Shown one piece after another: positions 18,549 through 26,688 of a stretch of 64,000 nt of DNA; positions within the stretch are counted from its first letter, which is position 1; each line of letters opens with the position of its first letter. Source of the DNA: Nostoc sp. NMS9. Lineage in GTDB: Bacteria; Cyanobacteriota; Cyanobacteriia; Cyanobacteriales; Nostocaceae. The stretch spans positions 1 to 64,000 of the forward strand of contig NZ_JABXKL010000060.1 of assembly GCF_017114995.1 (NCBI RefSeq). Direction: 5' to 3'. The notes below the pieces were generated by a model. The model did no database searches. It was not told the DNA's origin and worked only from the letters and a program-made list of their open reading frames with translations. The translations under genes and the position numbers were made by a program.

Positions 18549-18833
18549 TCAACTAACAGGCGACAACTGATAACTTGCTTTTTCTGTCTTCTGTACTTGC
18601 TGCTGTTGCTTTAACACTTCCAGTTGCGCCTTCACTTCATGACGGAAGCTGAAGAAATGTTCACCTAAACTCAATGCTACGAAGTAATCATACAATAAAT
18701 GCGGTTTCTGGAAGGCGATCGCAACCAATTGCCACCAAAAACGCCAACGAGTTGAGCGAATAATACTCTGTCGCCAAACAATGGTGACAGGGTATTGTTT
18801 CGGTAAATTCAGAAGTAAAACAGGTTTTAAGAT
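18549..18833 (-). pseudogene. C-terminal fragment of a second B12-binding radical SAM protein
   Basis: Reading the minus strand to the stop at 18549-18551 gives about 94 residues including LLLNLPKQYPVTIVWRQSI, RWRFWWQLV, FQKPHLLYDYFVALSLGEHF and a Gln/Lys-rich tail. This is clearly related to the last 100 residues of the intact gene just upstream (LLANLLWRQGW, FWQQLWAIL, KPQFVNMYLGLCAAGEHF), that is, the DUF4070 tail. No start or radical SAM core precedes it. It is either the relic of a tandem paralogue or the stump of a deletion. Confidence 0.75.
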
Positions 18834-18887
18834 TTAGGTTGTGTACTTCACCAAGTTTAAATCCGCTATATTGCTGCTAGACTTTTC

Positions 18888-20468
18888 TTAAATTGTGACT
18901 AATGGTTTTTCAACAGGGGTAGGCGTGGTTAGGGGATCAAATCCTAACTGCTCAGTAATGCGCTCTCTGGCTAAAAGGCGGTATTCCCAAAAATGCTCAC
19001 CAGCAGCACATAAACCCAAATACATATTCACAAATTGCGGCTTGGTGCGGAGAATAGCCCAAAGCTGTTGCCAAAATTGACCACGAATTTCTTGCCGTTG
19101 CCAGCCTTGACGCCAGAGCAAGTTTGCAAGTAGTCGCAGTCCTTTGCCAGGAGGAAAATACATCGTCTGCTGTAGTTGGGGATTAGGTGTAATCTTGAGG
19201 CATTGTTCAAAACAACGTCGGAGATAGTTTTTAGGTTCGTATATTTTCCAAATTGCCTCTAAATATTCTTTAGCAACTTCAGCCATCGGCCGGCTAGGAA
19301 CAAAATTCATTAAGGAATTCTGATCCCCCACCTCCAAACCTCCAAATCCTTCTAATAATCGCTCCTCTTTTTTTAGTCTTTCCCAGAGTGTAGTATTGGG
19401 AAGGGCTTGCAGTATACCTAGCATTGGTTGAGGAATGCCTGTTTCTTCAACAAAAGCTTGAATTCGCTCCCCAGCACCAGTTTTTTCTCCATCAAAACCA
19501 ATGATAAATCCTGCATAGATTAACAATCCAGCTTCATTGATAGTACGACAGGCTTCTAATAAGGGATTGCGGGTATTCTGAAACTTGCGAGTGACTTGCA
19601 GGCTGTCTTGATCTGGTGTTTCAATACCCAAAAAGACTGCGTAGAAACCAGCTTTAGCCATTAATTCTAATAGCTCAGTATCTTCTGCTAGATTGACGGA
19701 TGCTTCAGTCAAGAAGGTGAAGGGATAATTGCGTTCCTGCATCCACGGAATTAACTCTTGTAAGAGACGTTTTACATTGCGTTTATTGCCAATGAAGTTA
19801 TCATCCACTACGAACAGAGATCCGCGCCAGCCTAAGTCATAAAGAGTTTGGAGTTCTGCTAGGGTTTGACTGGGTTCTTTAGTGCGTGGTTTGCGACCGT
19901 ATAGATTGATGATGTCACAGAATTCGCATTCAAAAGGACAACCGCGAGAAAACTGAATTGCCATCATTAAGTAATCATCTCGCTTGAGTAAATCAAAGCG
20001 AGGGATGGGGCTTTGGGTTACATCTGGTTTTTCAAGAGCGCGAAAGGTTCCTTGTTCTTCACCTTTAGCGATCGCATCTAAAAATTGCGGAACTGTAATC
20101 TCTCCTTCATCTAAAATCAAATAGTTAGCTCCTGCTTTTTGGGCAGGTTCTGGCACTGAGGTTGGATAAGGGCCACCTACAGCAACTTTTTTCCCTAGTT
20201 GTGCTGCTTTGTGAATTTGAGCGAGAAAGTCTTCTTTCTGTGCAAGCATGGCAGAAAGAATCACGATGTCGCACCATTGCCAATCGGCATCTGTTTCTTG
20301 GTTAACATTGCGGTCATAAAACCGAACTTCCCAGTCTGTTGGTAGCATAGCGGCAACAGTCAGAATCCCTAGCGGTGGAATAAATGCTTTAAGTCCTGCC
20401 ATTTTCATGAATTCGTCGTAAGACCAAAACGTTTTAGGAAAGCGGGGGTAAAGTAAGAGTACTTTCAT
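18888..20468 (-). CDS. B12-binding domain/radical SAM protein with DUF4070 tail
   Basis: 526 residues in the usual order: a cobalamin-binding-like Rossmann domain at 1-140 (VLLLYPRFPKTFWSYDE, VAVGGPYPTS), a radical SAM domain with the CX3CX2C cluster at Cys177, Cys181 and Cys184 (FSRGCPFECEFCDI), the SAM-binding region FLGIETPD, and a DUF4070 C-terminus at about 390-510. The B12 domain lacks an obvious DxHxxG motif, as in many members of this branch. Close relatives act as methylases or in lipid and pigment pathways, but the substrate here cannot be read. A relic of a paralogue lies 54 bp downstream. Confidence 0.9.
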   Translation of the reverse strand: MKVLLLYPRFPKTFWSYDEFMKMAGLKAFIPPLGILTVAAMLPTDWEVRFYDRNVNQETDADWQWCDIVILSAMLAQKEDFLAQIHKAAQLGKKVAVGGPYPTSVPEPAQKAGANYLILDEGEITVPQFLDAIAKGEEQGTFRALEKPDVTQSPIPRFDLLKRDDYLMMAIQFSRGCPFECEFCDIINLYGRKPRTKEPSQTLAELQTLYDLGWRGSLFVVDDNFIGNKRNVKRLLQELIPWMQERNYPFTFLTEASVNLAEDTELLELMAKAGFYAVFLGIETPDQDSLQVTRKFQNTRNPLLEACRTINEAGLLIYAGFIIGFDGEKTGAGERIQAFVEETGIPQPMLGILQALPNTTLWERLKKEERLLEGFGGLEVGDQNSLMNFVPSRPMAEVAKEYLEAIWKIYEPKNYLRRCFEQCLKITPNPQLQQTMYFPPGKGLRLLANLLWRQGWQRQEIRGQFWQQLWAILRTKPQFVNMYLGLCAAGEHFWEYRLLARERITEQLGFDPLTTPTPVEKPLVTI

Positions 20469-20961
20469 TGCTGTAGTCCTCTAATTAAATTTTGGTTGAA
20501 AAATTTTTTACTTTTGACAAATCCGGGTTTTGGATGGTCATTGCAGAGATGATGCTACGATCCCACTAGCTTTATTTTTGCTATATCTATTTTTAGATAG
20601 ATATTTGCATGGGCAAAGATAATTTTGTAGTTAGTTAGCAGGATTACCGCCGTTGTCATAAAATATAATGGCGGATTTGTGCAACGAAAAACTGCCAGAC
20701 CAATCGTCTGCTAGTAAATCCAGAAATAATTGAGCATTTTTATAGACCAGAGTAGTAAAGCTTTCATCAGCAGACTCTCCTGAGTGAAAAAATTAACTCA
20801 TAATGTTGAGGTTACTGCTACTTTCTCTGAAAAAAATTTAAATTTTGTCTATTTTTGTAAATCAAAAGTACATAAACTGCTTTGATGAGGATAAAAAGCT
20901 TTCATTACGGCATTTTGCAGTTTAGTATTTTTATTGCCGTGTTATGTAAACGCAACCTTTT
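20469..20961. other. Spacer upstream of the radical SAM gene with a coding relic
   Basis: Mostly AT-rich. Contains a small inverted repeat ATATCTAT/ATAGATAT at about 20582-20603 and the coding-like stretch 20631-20792 described separately. Confidence 0.4.
20631..20792 (-). pseudogene. Possible coding relic of unknown family
   Basis: On the minus strand an open stretch of about 53 codons ends at TAA (20631-20633) and encodes SGESADESFTTLVYKNAQ, LFLDLLADDWSG and SAIIFYDNGGNPAN. The residue composition and absence of low complexity look like real protein, but no start codon follows the upstream stop at 20793-20795. I do not recognise the family. It may be the end of a gene lost by frameshift or deletion. 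Confidence 0.35.
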
Positions 20962-21064
20962 GCAATGGCATTGTATCGACTAACAATGCCATTACATCAA
21001 CTAACAATGCCATTGCATCGACTAACAATGCCATTGTATCGACCGACAATGCCATTGCATCGAC
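20962..21064. repeat. Array of five 21-bp palindromic repeats
   Basis: Five units with exact 21-base spacing start at 20962, 20983, 21004, 21025 and 21046. Each holds the odd palindrome CAATG-N-CATT(G/A) followed by (C/T)ATC(G/A)AC. The first unit has G at the centre, the others C. The spacing equals two DNA helical turns, so all palindromes lie on one face of the helix. The array is 255 bp upstream of trpS and about 490 bp upstream of the divergent radical SAM gene. A regulator-binding array or a tandem repeat of neutral type are both possible. Confidence 0.7.
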
Positions 21065-21318
21065 TTTTTATTGAGAACGGACTACACCCAAGCTTTACAA
21101 TGCCCACTCTATAAGCTGTCAAAACTACACTAAGTTGTCGTTTTCCTTTGTGAAGAGTTTCTATAGCAATCGGAGTTGACTTAAAATCTCTCATTCCACA
21201 ACGGCGAGTTGACCTGGAAAATGTCAAAATTAAATGAGTTTTGCGTAGGCGCAAGCAACTTGTCGCCAGACATCGCCACTTGACATAGCGCGGATTTGAG
21301 ATAACTAAGTTGGAATTT

Positions 21319-22329
21319 ATGGGCAAGCAACGTGTTCTTTCTGGAGTTCAACCAACCGGCAATTACCATCTAGGTAACTACTTGGGAGCCATTCGCAACT
21401 GGGTAGAAGGTCAGAGCGAATACGAAAATTACCTTTTTGTGGCTGATTTACACGCGATTACAGTGCCACACGACCCAAAACAGTTGGCAGCTGATACCTA
21501 CACTCTTGCTGCTCTCTATTTAGCTTGTGGTCTTGATTTAAATCACTCTACTATCTTTGTACAATCTCACGTTTCGGCCCACAGCGAACTCACTTGGTTG
21601 CTCAACTGCATTACACCTCTAAACTGGCTGCAAGATATGATCCAGTTCAAAGAAAAGGCCGTCAAGCAGGGAGAAAATGTGAGTGCAGGCTTATTGGATT
21701 ACCCTGTGCTGATGGCAGCGGATATTTTGCTTTACCAAGCTGATAAAGTGCCAGTGGGTGAAGACCAAAAGCAACACTTGGAATTGACACGGGATATTGC
21801 AGCTCGGTTAAATCACCAATTTGGTAAACCAGATCAACCAGTTTTGAAGTTACCAGACCCTTTGATTCGTAAGGAAGGGGCAAGGGTGATGAGTTTGGCG
21901 GACGGTACACGCAAAATGTCGAAGTCCGACCCTTCGGAGTTAAGCCGGATCAGTTTGCTAGATTCACCGGAACAGATTCAATACAAGATTAAGCGTTGTA
22001 AAACCGATCCGATTCGTGGGCTGACTTTTGATGATCCAGCGCGTCCAGAGTGTAATAATTTGTTAACGCTGTATACATTGCTGTCTGGGCAAAAAAAGGA
22101 AGATGTGGCAGCTGAGTGTCAGGATATGGGCTGGGGACAATTCAAGCCATTGTTGACGGACACAATTATTGAGTCCCTGAAACCAATCCAAGAAAAATAT
22201 CAGGCGATAACGGCAGATAAAAGCTATTTGGAGTCTGTGTTGCGGGATGGAGGGGAAAAAGCTAGAGCGATCGCAAATCAAACTTTATCACAAGTCAAAA
22301 CGGCTTTAGGCTACTCTCTTCCTCTATAA
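21319..22329 (+). CDS. trpS: Tryptophanyl-tRNA synthetase
   Basis: A 336-residue class I synthetase that charges tRNA-Trp. It starts at ATG 21319 (MGKQRVLSGVQPTGNYHLGN; an upstream TTG at 21310 is less likely). The HIGH-type signature is PTGNYHLGN at residues 12-20 and the KMSKS loop is at 199-203 (RKMSKSDPSE). The length is typical of bacterial TrpRS. A metF-like gene follows after 57 bp on the same strand and they may be co-transcribed. The single tRNA-Trp gene visible in this window lies 13 kb downstream in the ribosomal operon. Confidence 0.97.
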   Translation: MGKQRVLSGVQPTGNYHLGNYLGAIRNWVEGQSEYENYLFVADLHAITVPHDPKQLAADTYTLAALYLACGLDLNHSTIFVQSHVSAHSELTWLLNCITPLNWLQDMIQFKEKAVKQGENVSAGLLDYPVLMAADILLYQADKVPVGEDQKQHLELTRDIAARLNHQFGKPDQPVLKLPDPLIRKEGARVMSLADGTRKMSKSDPSELSRISLLDSPEQIQYKIKRCKTDPIRGLTFDDPARPECNNLLTLYTLLSGQKKEDVAAECQDMGWGQFKPLLTDTIIESLKPIQEKYQAITADKSYLESVLRDGGEKARAIANQTLSQVKTALGYSLPL

Positions 22330-22386
22330 GTTTTCACCTTTAGGTGTGATTTGTTATACCATTTAATAAATTGAAACCTTAATGTT

Positions 22387-23316
22387 ATGCATCACACCCA
22401 CAGCCCCACAGGCTTAAATGACTTTCGTAGAGCTGTACAAGCAGGTGAATTTCTAGTTACCGCCGAGGTAGCACCGCCAAAAGGGGGAGATCCAGCGCAC
22501 ATGATTCAAATGGCGGCGACTCTTAAGGGGAGAGTTCATGCCGTCAACGTTACTGATGGTAGCCGCGCTGTGTTACGGATGTCTTCGTTAATGGCGTCGG
22601 TGATTTTGTCACAGAATGGCATAGAGCCGATTTGTCAAATTGCTTGCCGCGATCGCAACCGTATCGGTTTACAAGCTGATTTGATGGGCGCTCATGCTTT
22701 AGGTATCCGCAATATTTTAGCTTTAACTGGCGACGCAGTAAAAGCAGGCGATCATCCAGATGCCAAAGCAGTGTTTGACTTAGAAGCGGTGCGACTACTG
22801 CAACTGATTCGGAAGATGAATCAAGGTGTTGATTGTAATGAAAAACCCTTGACTGATGGAGCCTTAGATTTATTTGTTGGTGCAGCAGTAGATCCGCAAT
22901 GTAAAAGTTGGTCGGGTTTGCAAAGTCGATTTGAACGCAAAATCGAAGCTGGAGCGCAGTTTTTTCAAAGTCAGTTGATTACTGATTTTGAGCGGCTAGA
23001 AAAGTTTATGGATACCATTGCTGCTGGTTATAAAAAACCAATTTTGGCAGGAATATTTCTGTTGAAATCAGCAAAAAATGCCCAGTTTATTAATAGATGT
23101 GTTCCGGGTGTAGATATTCCCCAACATATTATTGATAGATTGGCAAAAGCCAAAGACCCTTTTGAGGAAGGGATGAAAATTGCTGCCGAGCAAGTGCAGA
23201 TAGCACGGCAACTATGTCAAGGGGTTCACATGATGGCGGTGAAGCGGGAAGATGCGATCGCGCCAATTTTAGATTTGGCTGGGATTGCTCCAGTGAATCA
23301 GTTGGTATCTATGTAA
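22387..23316 (+). CDS. metF: Methylenetetrahydrofolate reductase family protein
   Basis: A 309-residue TIM-barrel protein of the MetF family: FLVTAEVAPPKGGDPAHMI carries the glutamate of the conserved N-terminal strand, VHAVNVTDGSRAVLRMSS and RNILALTGDAVKAGDH provide the folate and flavin loops, and PDAKAVFDLEAVRLL follows. In cyanobacteria this family is annotated as 5,10-methylenetetrahydrofolate reductase, reducing methylene-THF to methyl-THF for methionine synthesis. The central part is more divergent than in E. coli MetF, so a related reductase role is possible. It is 57 bp downstream of trpS and ends at a strong terminator. Confidence 0.85.
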   Translation: MHHTHSPTGLNDFRRAVQAGEFLVTAEVAPPKGGDPAHMIQMAATLKGRVHAVNVTDGSRAVLRMSSLMASVILSQNGIEPICQIACRDRNRIGLQADLMGAHALGIRNILALTGDAVKAGDHPDAKAVFDLEAVRLLQLIRKMNQGVDCNEKPLTDGALDLFVGAAVDPQCKSWSGLQSRFERKIEAGAQFFQSQLITDFERLEKFMDTIAAGYKKPILAGIFLLKSAKNAQFINRCVPGVDIPQHIIDRLAKAKDPFEEGMKIAAEQVQIARQLCQGVHMMAVKREDAIAPILDLAGIAPVNQLVSM

Positions 23317-23340
23317 ATTAAATAACGAATCTTTTATTAA

Positions 23341-23370
23341 AGCAGATGGGAGCAACCATCTGCTTTTTTT
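23341..23370 (+). terminator. Rho-independent terminator of trpS-metF
   Basis: Perfect stem AGCAGATGG / CCATCTGCT around a short GAGCAA loop, followed by seven T residues. Confidence 0.9.
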
Positions 23371-23442
23371 ATGCTGAAACAGACGAGTCTAGACTATTTT
23401 TGATAGACTTTCAATATCCAATGTTCGCTTGACTAAATCTAG

Positions 23443-24270
23443 GTGCAAACTGACAAAATATTTTATAGCTTATTTCAAGCTTTTCCTAGCATATTTTTTG
23501 CCATAATTGGCGACACGACTGCTAATGTCAACGCATATCAATTTGTTTCAGTCGAGCTAAAAGAAACTGCTTTTAGGATTGATGGGGTATTCATCCCCAC
23601 AAGTGAAACTACAAACCAACCACTTTACTTTGTTGAAGTTCAGTTTCAATTAGACTCAAATTTTTATAGACGCTTCTTTGCCGAAATCTTCCTTTACTTG
23701 CGTCAAAACGAATCAGTCAATTTTTGGCGTGCTGTTGTCATCTATCCGCAACGAAGTTTAGATCCAAACGATCGGCTACCATATCAATTGCTGCTAAACA
23801 GTTCACAAGTGCAACGCATTTATCTAGATGAATTAGATTCGACAGAGAACTTACTTCAAGTTGCGATCGTTAAATTAATTATCGAAAGAGAAGAGACAGC
23901 CGTTGACAAAGGTAGAGAATTGATTTTACAAGCAAGACAACAACTTGCAGATGAATCTACCACCAAGCAAATTGTAGAATTGATAGAGACTATTCTGTTG
24001 TACAAATTCACCCGCTTAAGCCGAGAGGAGTTAGCAGAAATGTTGGGTATAGACGACGAATTCAAAAAAACACGGATGTATCAATCAATCAAGGAAGACG
24101 GCTTAGAAGAAGGTCGCCAAGAAGGTCGCCAAGAAGGTCGCCAAGAAGGTCGCCAGGAAGCTAAGTTAGAAGCTATTCCCCGATTGTTGGCATTGGGATT
24201 GAGTGTAGAGCAAGTGGCGGTGGCTCTCGATTTAACGGTGGCGCAAGTACAGCAAGCAGCCCAGAATTAG
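23443..24270 (+). CDS. Rpn family recombination-promoting nuclease-like protein (DUF2887)
   Basis: A 275-residue protein starting at GTG 23443 (QTDKIFYSLFQAFPSIFF is the canonical beginning of the cyanobacterial DUF2887/Rpn group). The PD-(D/E)xK nuclease core shows RIDGVFIP followed by YFVEVQFQ, and FFAEIFLYLRQ after it. A helical linker leads to a C-terminal repeat in which the 12-base unit GAAGGTCGCCAA occurs four times (24109-24156), giving EGRQ repeats, then a helix-turn-helix-like tail GLSVEQVAVALDLTVAQVQQ. Rpn proteins promote RecA-independent recombination in E. coli. Such genes are multicopy in Nostoc and often move. No accompanying transposon ends were seen. Confidence 0.85.
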   Translation: MQTDKIFYSLFQAFPSIFFAIIGDTTANVNAYQFVSVELKETAFRIDGVFIPTSETTNQPLYFVEVQFQLDSNFYRRFFAEIFLYLRQNESVNFWRAVVIYPQRSLDPNDRLPYQLLLNSSQVQRIYLDELDSTENLLQVAIVKLIIEREETAVDKGRELILQARQQLADESTTKQIVELIETILLYKFTRLSREELAEMLGIDDEFKKTRMYQSIKEDGLEEGRQEGRQEGRQEGRQEAKLEAIPRLLALGLSVEQVAVALDLTVAQVQQAAQN

Positions 24271-24417
24271 TCATCTGATAGTGGGCAGTGCTTGCGTCTA
24301 ATTTAATCAGCAAGTGCGACGCCGAATATCCTGTCGTAGACATCACCTCTTTATTGTTTTAGCTAAACCAAAAGCGATGTCTACGTCGGGCTTACGCCTA
24401 CGAACTTAAAACCTGCA

Positions 24418-24663
24418 TTACATCTTACCGTGTTGCAGCACTTGTTGTAGATGTTGGCGAATCTCTTGTGCATGTTCAATATCAGATTGCCGCAATTTTT
24501 GGAACAACTCTACACAAGGTTGAGAACCTACTTTTTCTGCATCTTTGATGTAGGTATCGTAAGCTTTAACGGCTTCAGCCTTGTTCTGCAAAACGGTGAC
24601 AAAATCATACTCCAAGTCGCTAATCGCTGTTTGAGATTGTCCGTTACCTGTATTTGTAGCCAT
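24418..24663 (-). CDS. Small hypothetical, helical (ferritin-like/DUF2383-type) protein
   Basis: 81 residues: a short polar N-terminus, then two long amphipathic helices (DLEYDFVTVLQNKAEAVKAY and CVELFQKLRQSDIEHAQEIR) with acidic and histidine residues spaced as in small ferritin-like proteins. The start ATG at 24663 has AGAGG about eight bases upstream. It is a known type of cyanobacterial small protein, but I cannot name a function. It stands alone between the Rpn gene (convergent) and psiE (same strand, 200 bp upstream with a hairpin between). Confidence 0.65.
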   Translation of the reverse strand: MATNTGNGQSQTAISDLEYDFVTVLQNKAEAVKAYDTYIKDAEKVGSQPCVELFQKLRQSDIEHAQEIRQHLQQVLQHGKM

Positions 24664-24799
24664 TACTTGAACCTCTTTTAGGATTTCTAATTAACGTTAT
24701 ACTCACCCTTCAAGAGCGATTCATCTTCCAAAAAGAGTATATTTCAATACGTCAGAAGTACCTTACAAAAATAATTTCCTGATACAGCCTCACACAAAA

Positions 24800-24840
24800 G
24801 AGTGGAGAGTAGGAAAATACTTTTTCACCACTCTCCACTC
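24800..24840 (-). terminator. Hairpin downstream of psiE
   Basis: GAGTGGAGAGT (24800-24810) pairs exactly with ACTCTCCACTC (24830-24840). On the minus strand the stem is followed by TTTTGTGTG. It lies just after the psiE stop and is also similar to Nostoc repeat sequence. Confidence 0.5.
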
Positions 24841-24864
24841 CTCACTCCCCATTTTCATAACAAT

Positions 24865-25413
24865 TTATCCAAGCGGTTGATTCTCATCACATTGACGTGA
24901 ATACTGTAATTCCAACTCGTTTTGCCGTTCCCTACCTCCTCTATAGACAACCGGACAAAACTTAGTGTTAGCGCTCATACAATCCATGTGTGGTGTTTTA
25001 GCACATACCACAAGTAGTCCGCCTAGAACAAACAATAAACCACAAATTGCAAGCGTATTAACCCAAGAAATTTCCAGCGCTCCTTGAACTACTACTTCTC
25101 GCAGTAGAGATACAATTGTTACCTCAACTGCCACTCCCACAGAGATACTATGTTCTTGCAAGTAGACCATTAACAGTCGAAATAACTCGACTAAAATCAA
25201 CACAAATAGTATTTTTGCAGTCACATGTTTATAATCCAGTTGCTGCATAATGGCGATAAATAACCCCCACAATTGCATCAGCATGACGGCAAACAAACCC
25301 AAACACAAAACAATCACAATTAAGTCTTGGAAGGCTTCCATGTTGCGAACAATTGAGTGCCGATCGAGCCAGCGATCGCTAAATAAAAATCGACTTTTCT
25401 GGCGCTTTTGCAT
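24865..25413 (-). CDS. PsiE-family phosphate-starvation-inducible membrane protein
   Basis: 182 residues from ATG 25413, which has GGA nine bases upstream; a GTG at 25449 and an ATG at 25419 are alternatives. After a basic N-terminus with DRWLDRHSIVRNMEAFQDL come four membrane helices (IVIVLCLGLFAVMLMQLWG; ILFVLILVELFRLLMVYL; VAVEVTIVSLLREVVV; TLAICGLLFVLGGLLVV). This is the PsiE pattern, including the conserved VELFRLL and SLLREVV. The C-terminal cysteine-containing tail (TPHMDCMSANTKFCPVVY) is unusual. The family is linked to phosphate starvation in E. coli, but its mechanism is unknown. No Pho box could be verified upstream. Confidence 0.8.
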   Translation of the reverse strand: MQKRQKSRFLFSDRWLDRHSIVRNMEAFQDLIVIVLCLGLFAVMLMQLWGLFIAIMQQLDYKHVTAKILFVLILVELFRLLMVYLQEHSISVGVAVEVTIVSLLREVVVQGALEISWVNTLAICGLLFVLGGLLVVCAKTPHMDCMSANTKFCPVVYRGGRERQNELELQYSRQCDENQPLG

Positions 25414-25500
25414 GTACATTTTTCCAATCGGGACGAGTTCAGACAACACCAGCGAGTCAACCCAATAGTTTTATATTATGCAATATTAAGTTTTTCCGCC

Positions 25501-26442
25501 TCAGCGAGGTTGGTAATTTAAATTTTGTGCTTGTTGTAACAATTGCTCGGCATTTTTCGCCCATTGGGGATTTTTTTGAGCATTGTATAAATCTCTAGCA
25601 AATTGCAATACTTGTACTGCATCGCCATATTGCTGTAACTGGATAAAAACTAACCCTGCACCATAATAAGCGTTGGGATAGTTAGAGTTAGCTTCGGCTG
25701 ATTTTCTAAAAGCTTCTAATGCCTCTTGTAATTTACTTTGTTGGAAAAAAATTGAGCCGAGATTGTAGTAAGCTTCTGGATACTTAGGATTAATTTTTAA
25801 TGCCTGATAAAATGCACTTCTGGCTGGATCGAGTTTACCTTGTTGGAGATAACACATCCCTATATGGTAAGGAGGTTCTGGTGCATTTTTGCTATATTCT
25901 ACAGCTTTTTTAAAAGATGCGATCGCTCGCTCACAATCTCGTTGCTGCTCTCGTGCTAACCCCAGGTTATAGTGGGCAAATCCGAGTTTGGGATCGAGTT
26001 CTAAGGCGCGTTGCAAATAATCGTTAGCTAACTTGAAATTATTGCCTTCTAATAACGCTCCGCCTAAATTAGCAAAAGCTGGAGCAAATTTCGGATCGGC
26101 TTGCGTCGCTCGATAAAATGCATCCGCAGAGGGTTGTAATTGTCCCGTTTGTCTAAGTGCTAACCCTAAATTATAGTGTGCTGGTGCTAATGTCGGATCT
26201 AATTTAGCCGCTTGTTTAAAGGCAGCGATCGCATCTTGTACCTTTCCCGCCTGAATTGCTTGTAAGCCTTGGTTTAACCAGTCTACGGCAGTTTTAGGAT
26301 TAGATTGTGCCAACTTTGAGGCGACAGGAGGAAATAGAGCAAGAGAGGGAGAGGAAATACTCATAACCAGCATCAAACTTACTAACCCTGCTATGCGATA
26401 TTTAAAGAATGATAATCTCATTGATTTTCTGACTCGCAACAC
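25501..26442 (-). CDS. Exported TPR-repeat protein
   Basis: A 313-residue protein with an N-terminal signal or anchor (RIAGLVSLMLVMSISSPSLA, about 15-34) and seven consecutive tetratricopeptide repeats from about residue 52 to 290, each with the W/Y-x-LG-x-A and A-x-x-A-x-x-x-DP spacing (for example AHYNLGLALRQTG and AYYNLGSIFFQQSKL). TPR arrays act as protein-interaction scaffolds; the signal suggests a periplasmic or membrane-attached location. It is divergent from the EF-G paralogue with a 246-bp shared promoter region. There is no enzymatic domain, and partners are unknown. Confidence 0.85.
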   Translation of the reverse strand: MLRVRKSMRLSFFKYRIAGLVSLMLVMSISSPSLALFPPVASKLAQSNPKTAVDWLNQGLQAIQAGKVQDAIAAFKQAAKLDPTLAPAHYNLGLALRQTGQLQPSADAFYRATQADPKFAPAFANLGGALLEGNNFKLANDYLQRALELDPKLGFAHYNLGLAREQQRDCERAIASFKKAVEYSKNAPEPPYHIGMCYLQQGKLDPARSAFYQALKINPKYPEAYYNLGSIFFQQSKLQEALEAFRKSAEANSNYPNAYYGAGLVFIQLQQYGDAVQVLQFARDLYNAQKNPQWAKNAEQLLQQAQNLNYQPR

Positions 26443-26688
26443 TTTCAGTTAAATTTACTTCATAAAAAGTTTTTTACAAAAGTTTTTGATTCGGGATAAA
26501 AATTTGTGATACTTAACTTTTCTTAAGCTAAATCTTACGACAGGCTACAATTTTTTTAACTTTCGATTAAAGGGAGGATAATAACGAATTAAAGAAGGGG
26601 TAATTTTGACTCCAGAGAACCATTTTTTTATCCCTTGATATATACAGAATCATGCGGTTATGAATGAATTACCGCAAGGGAGGTTTTT

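Noticed and set aside
20962..21064. CRISPR array
   Set aside because: The 21-base units are tandem without unique spacers; each is a palindromic repeat.
23443..24270. Possible CRISPR-like repeats in the Rpn gene
   Set aside because: The 12-base units at 24109-24156 are contiguous and coding (EGRQ), with no spacers.
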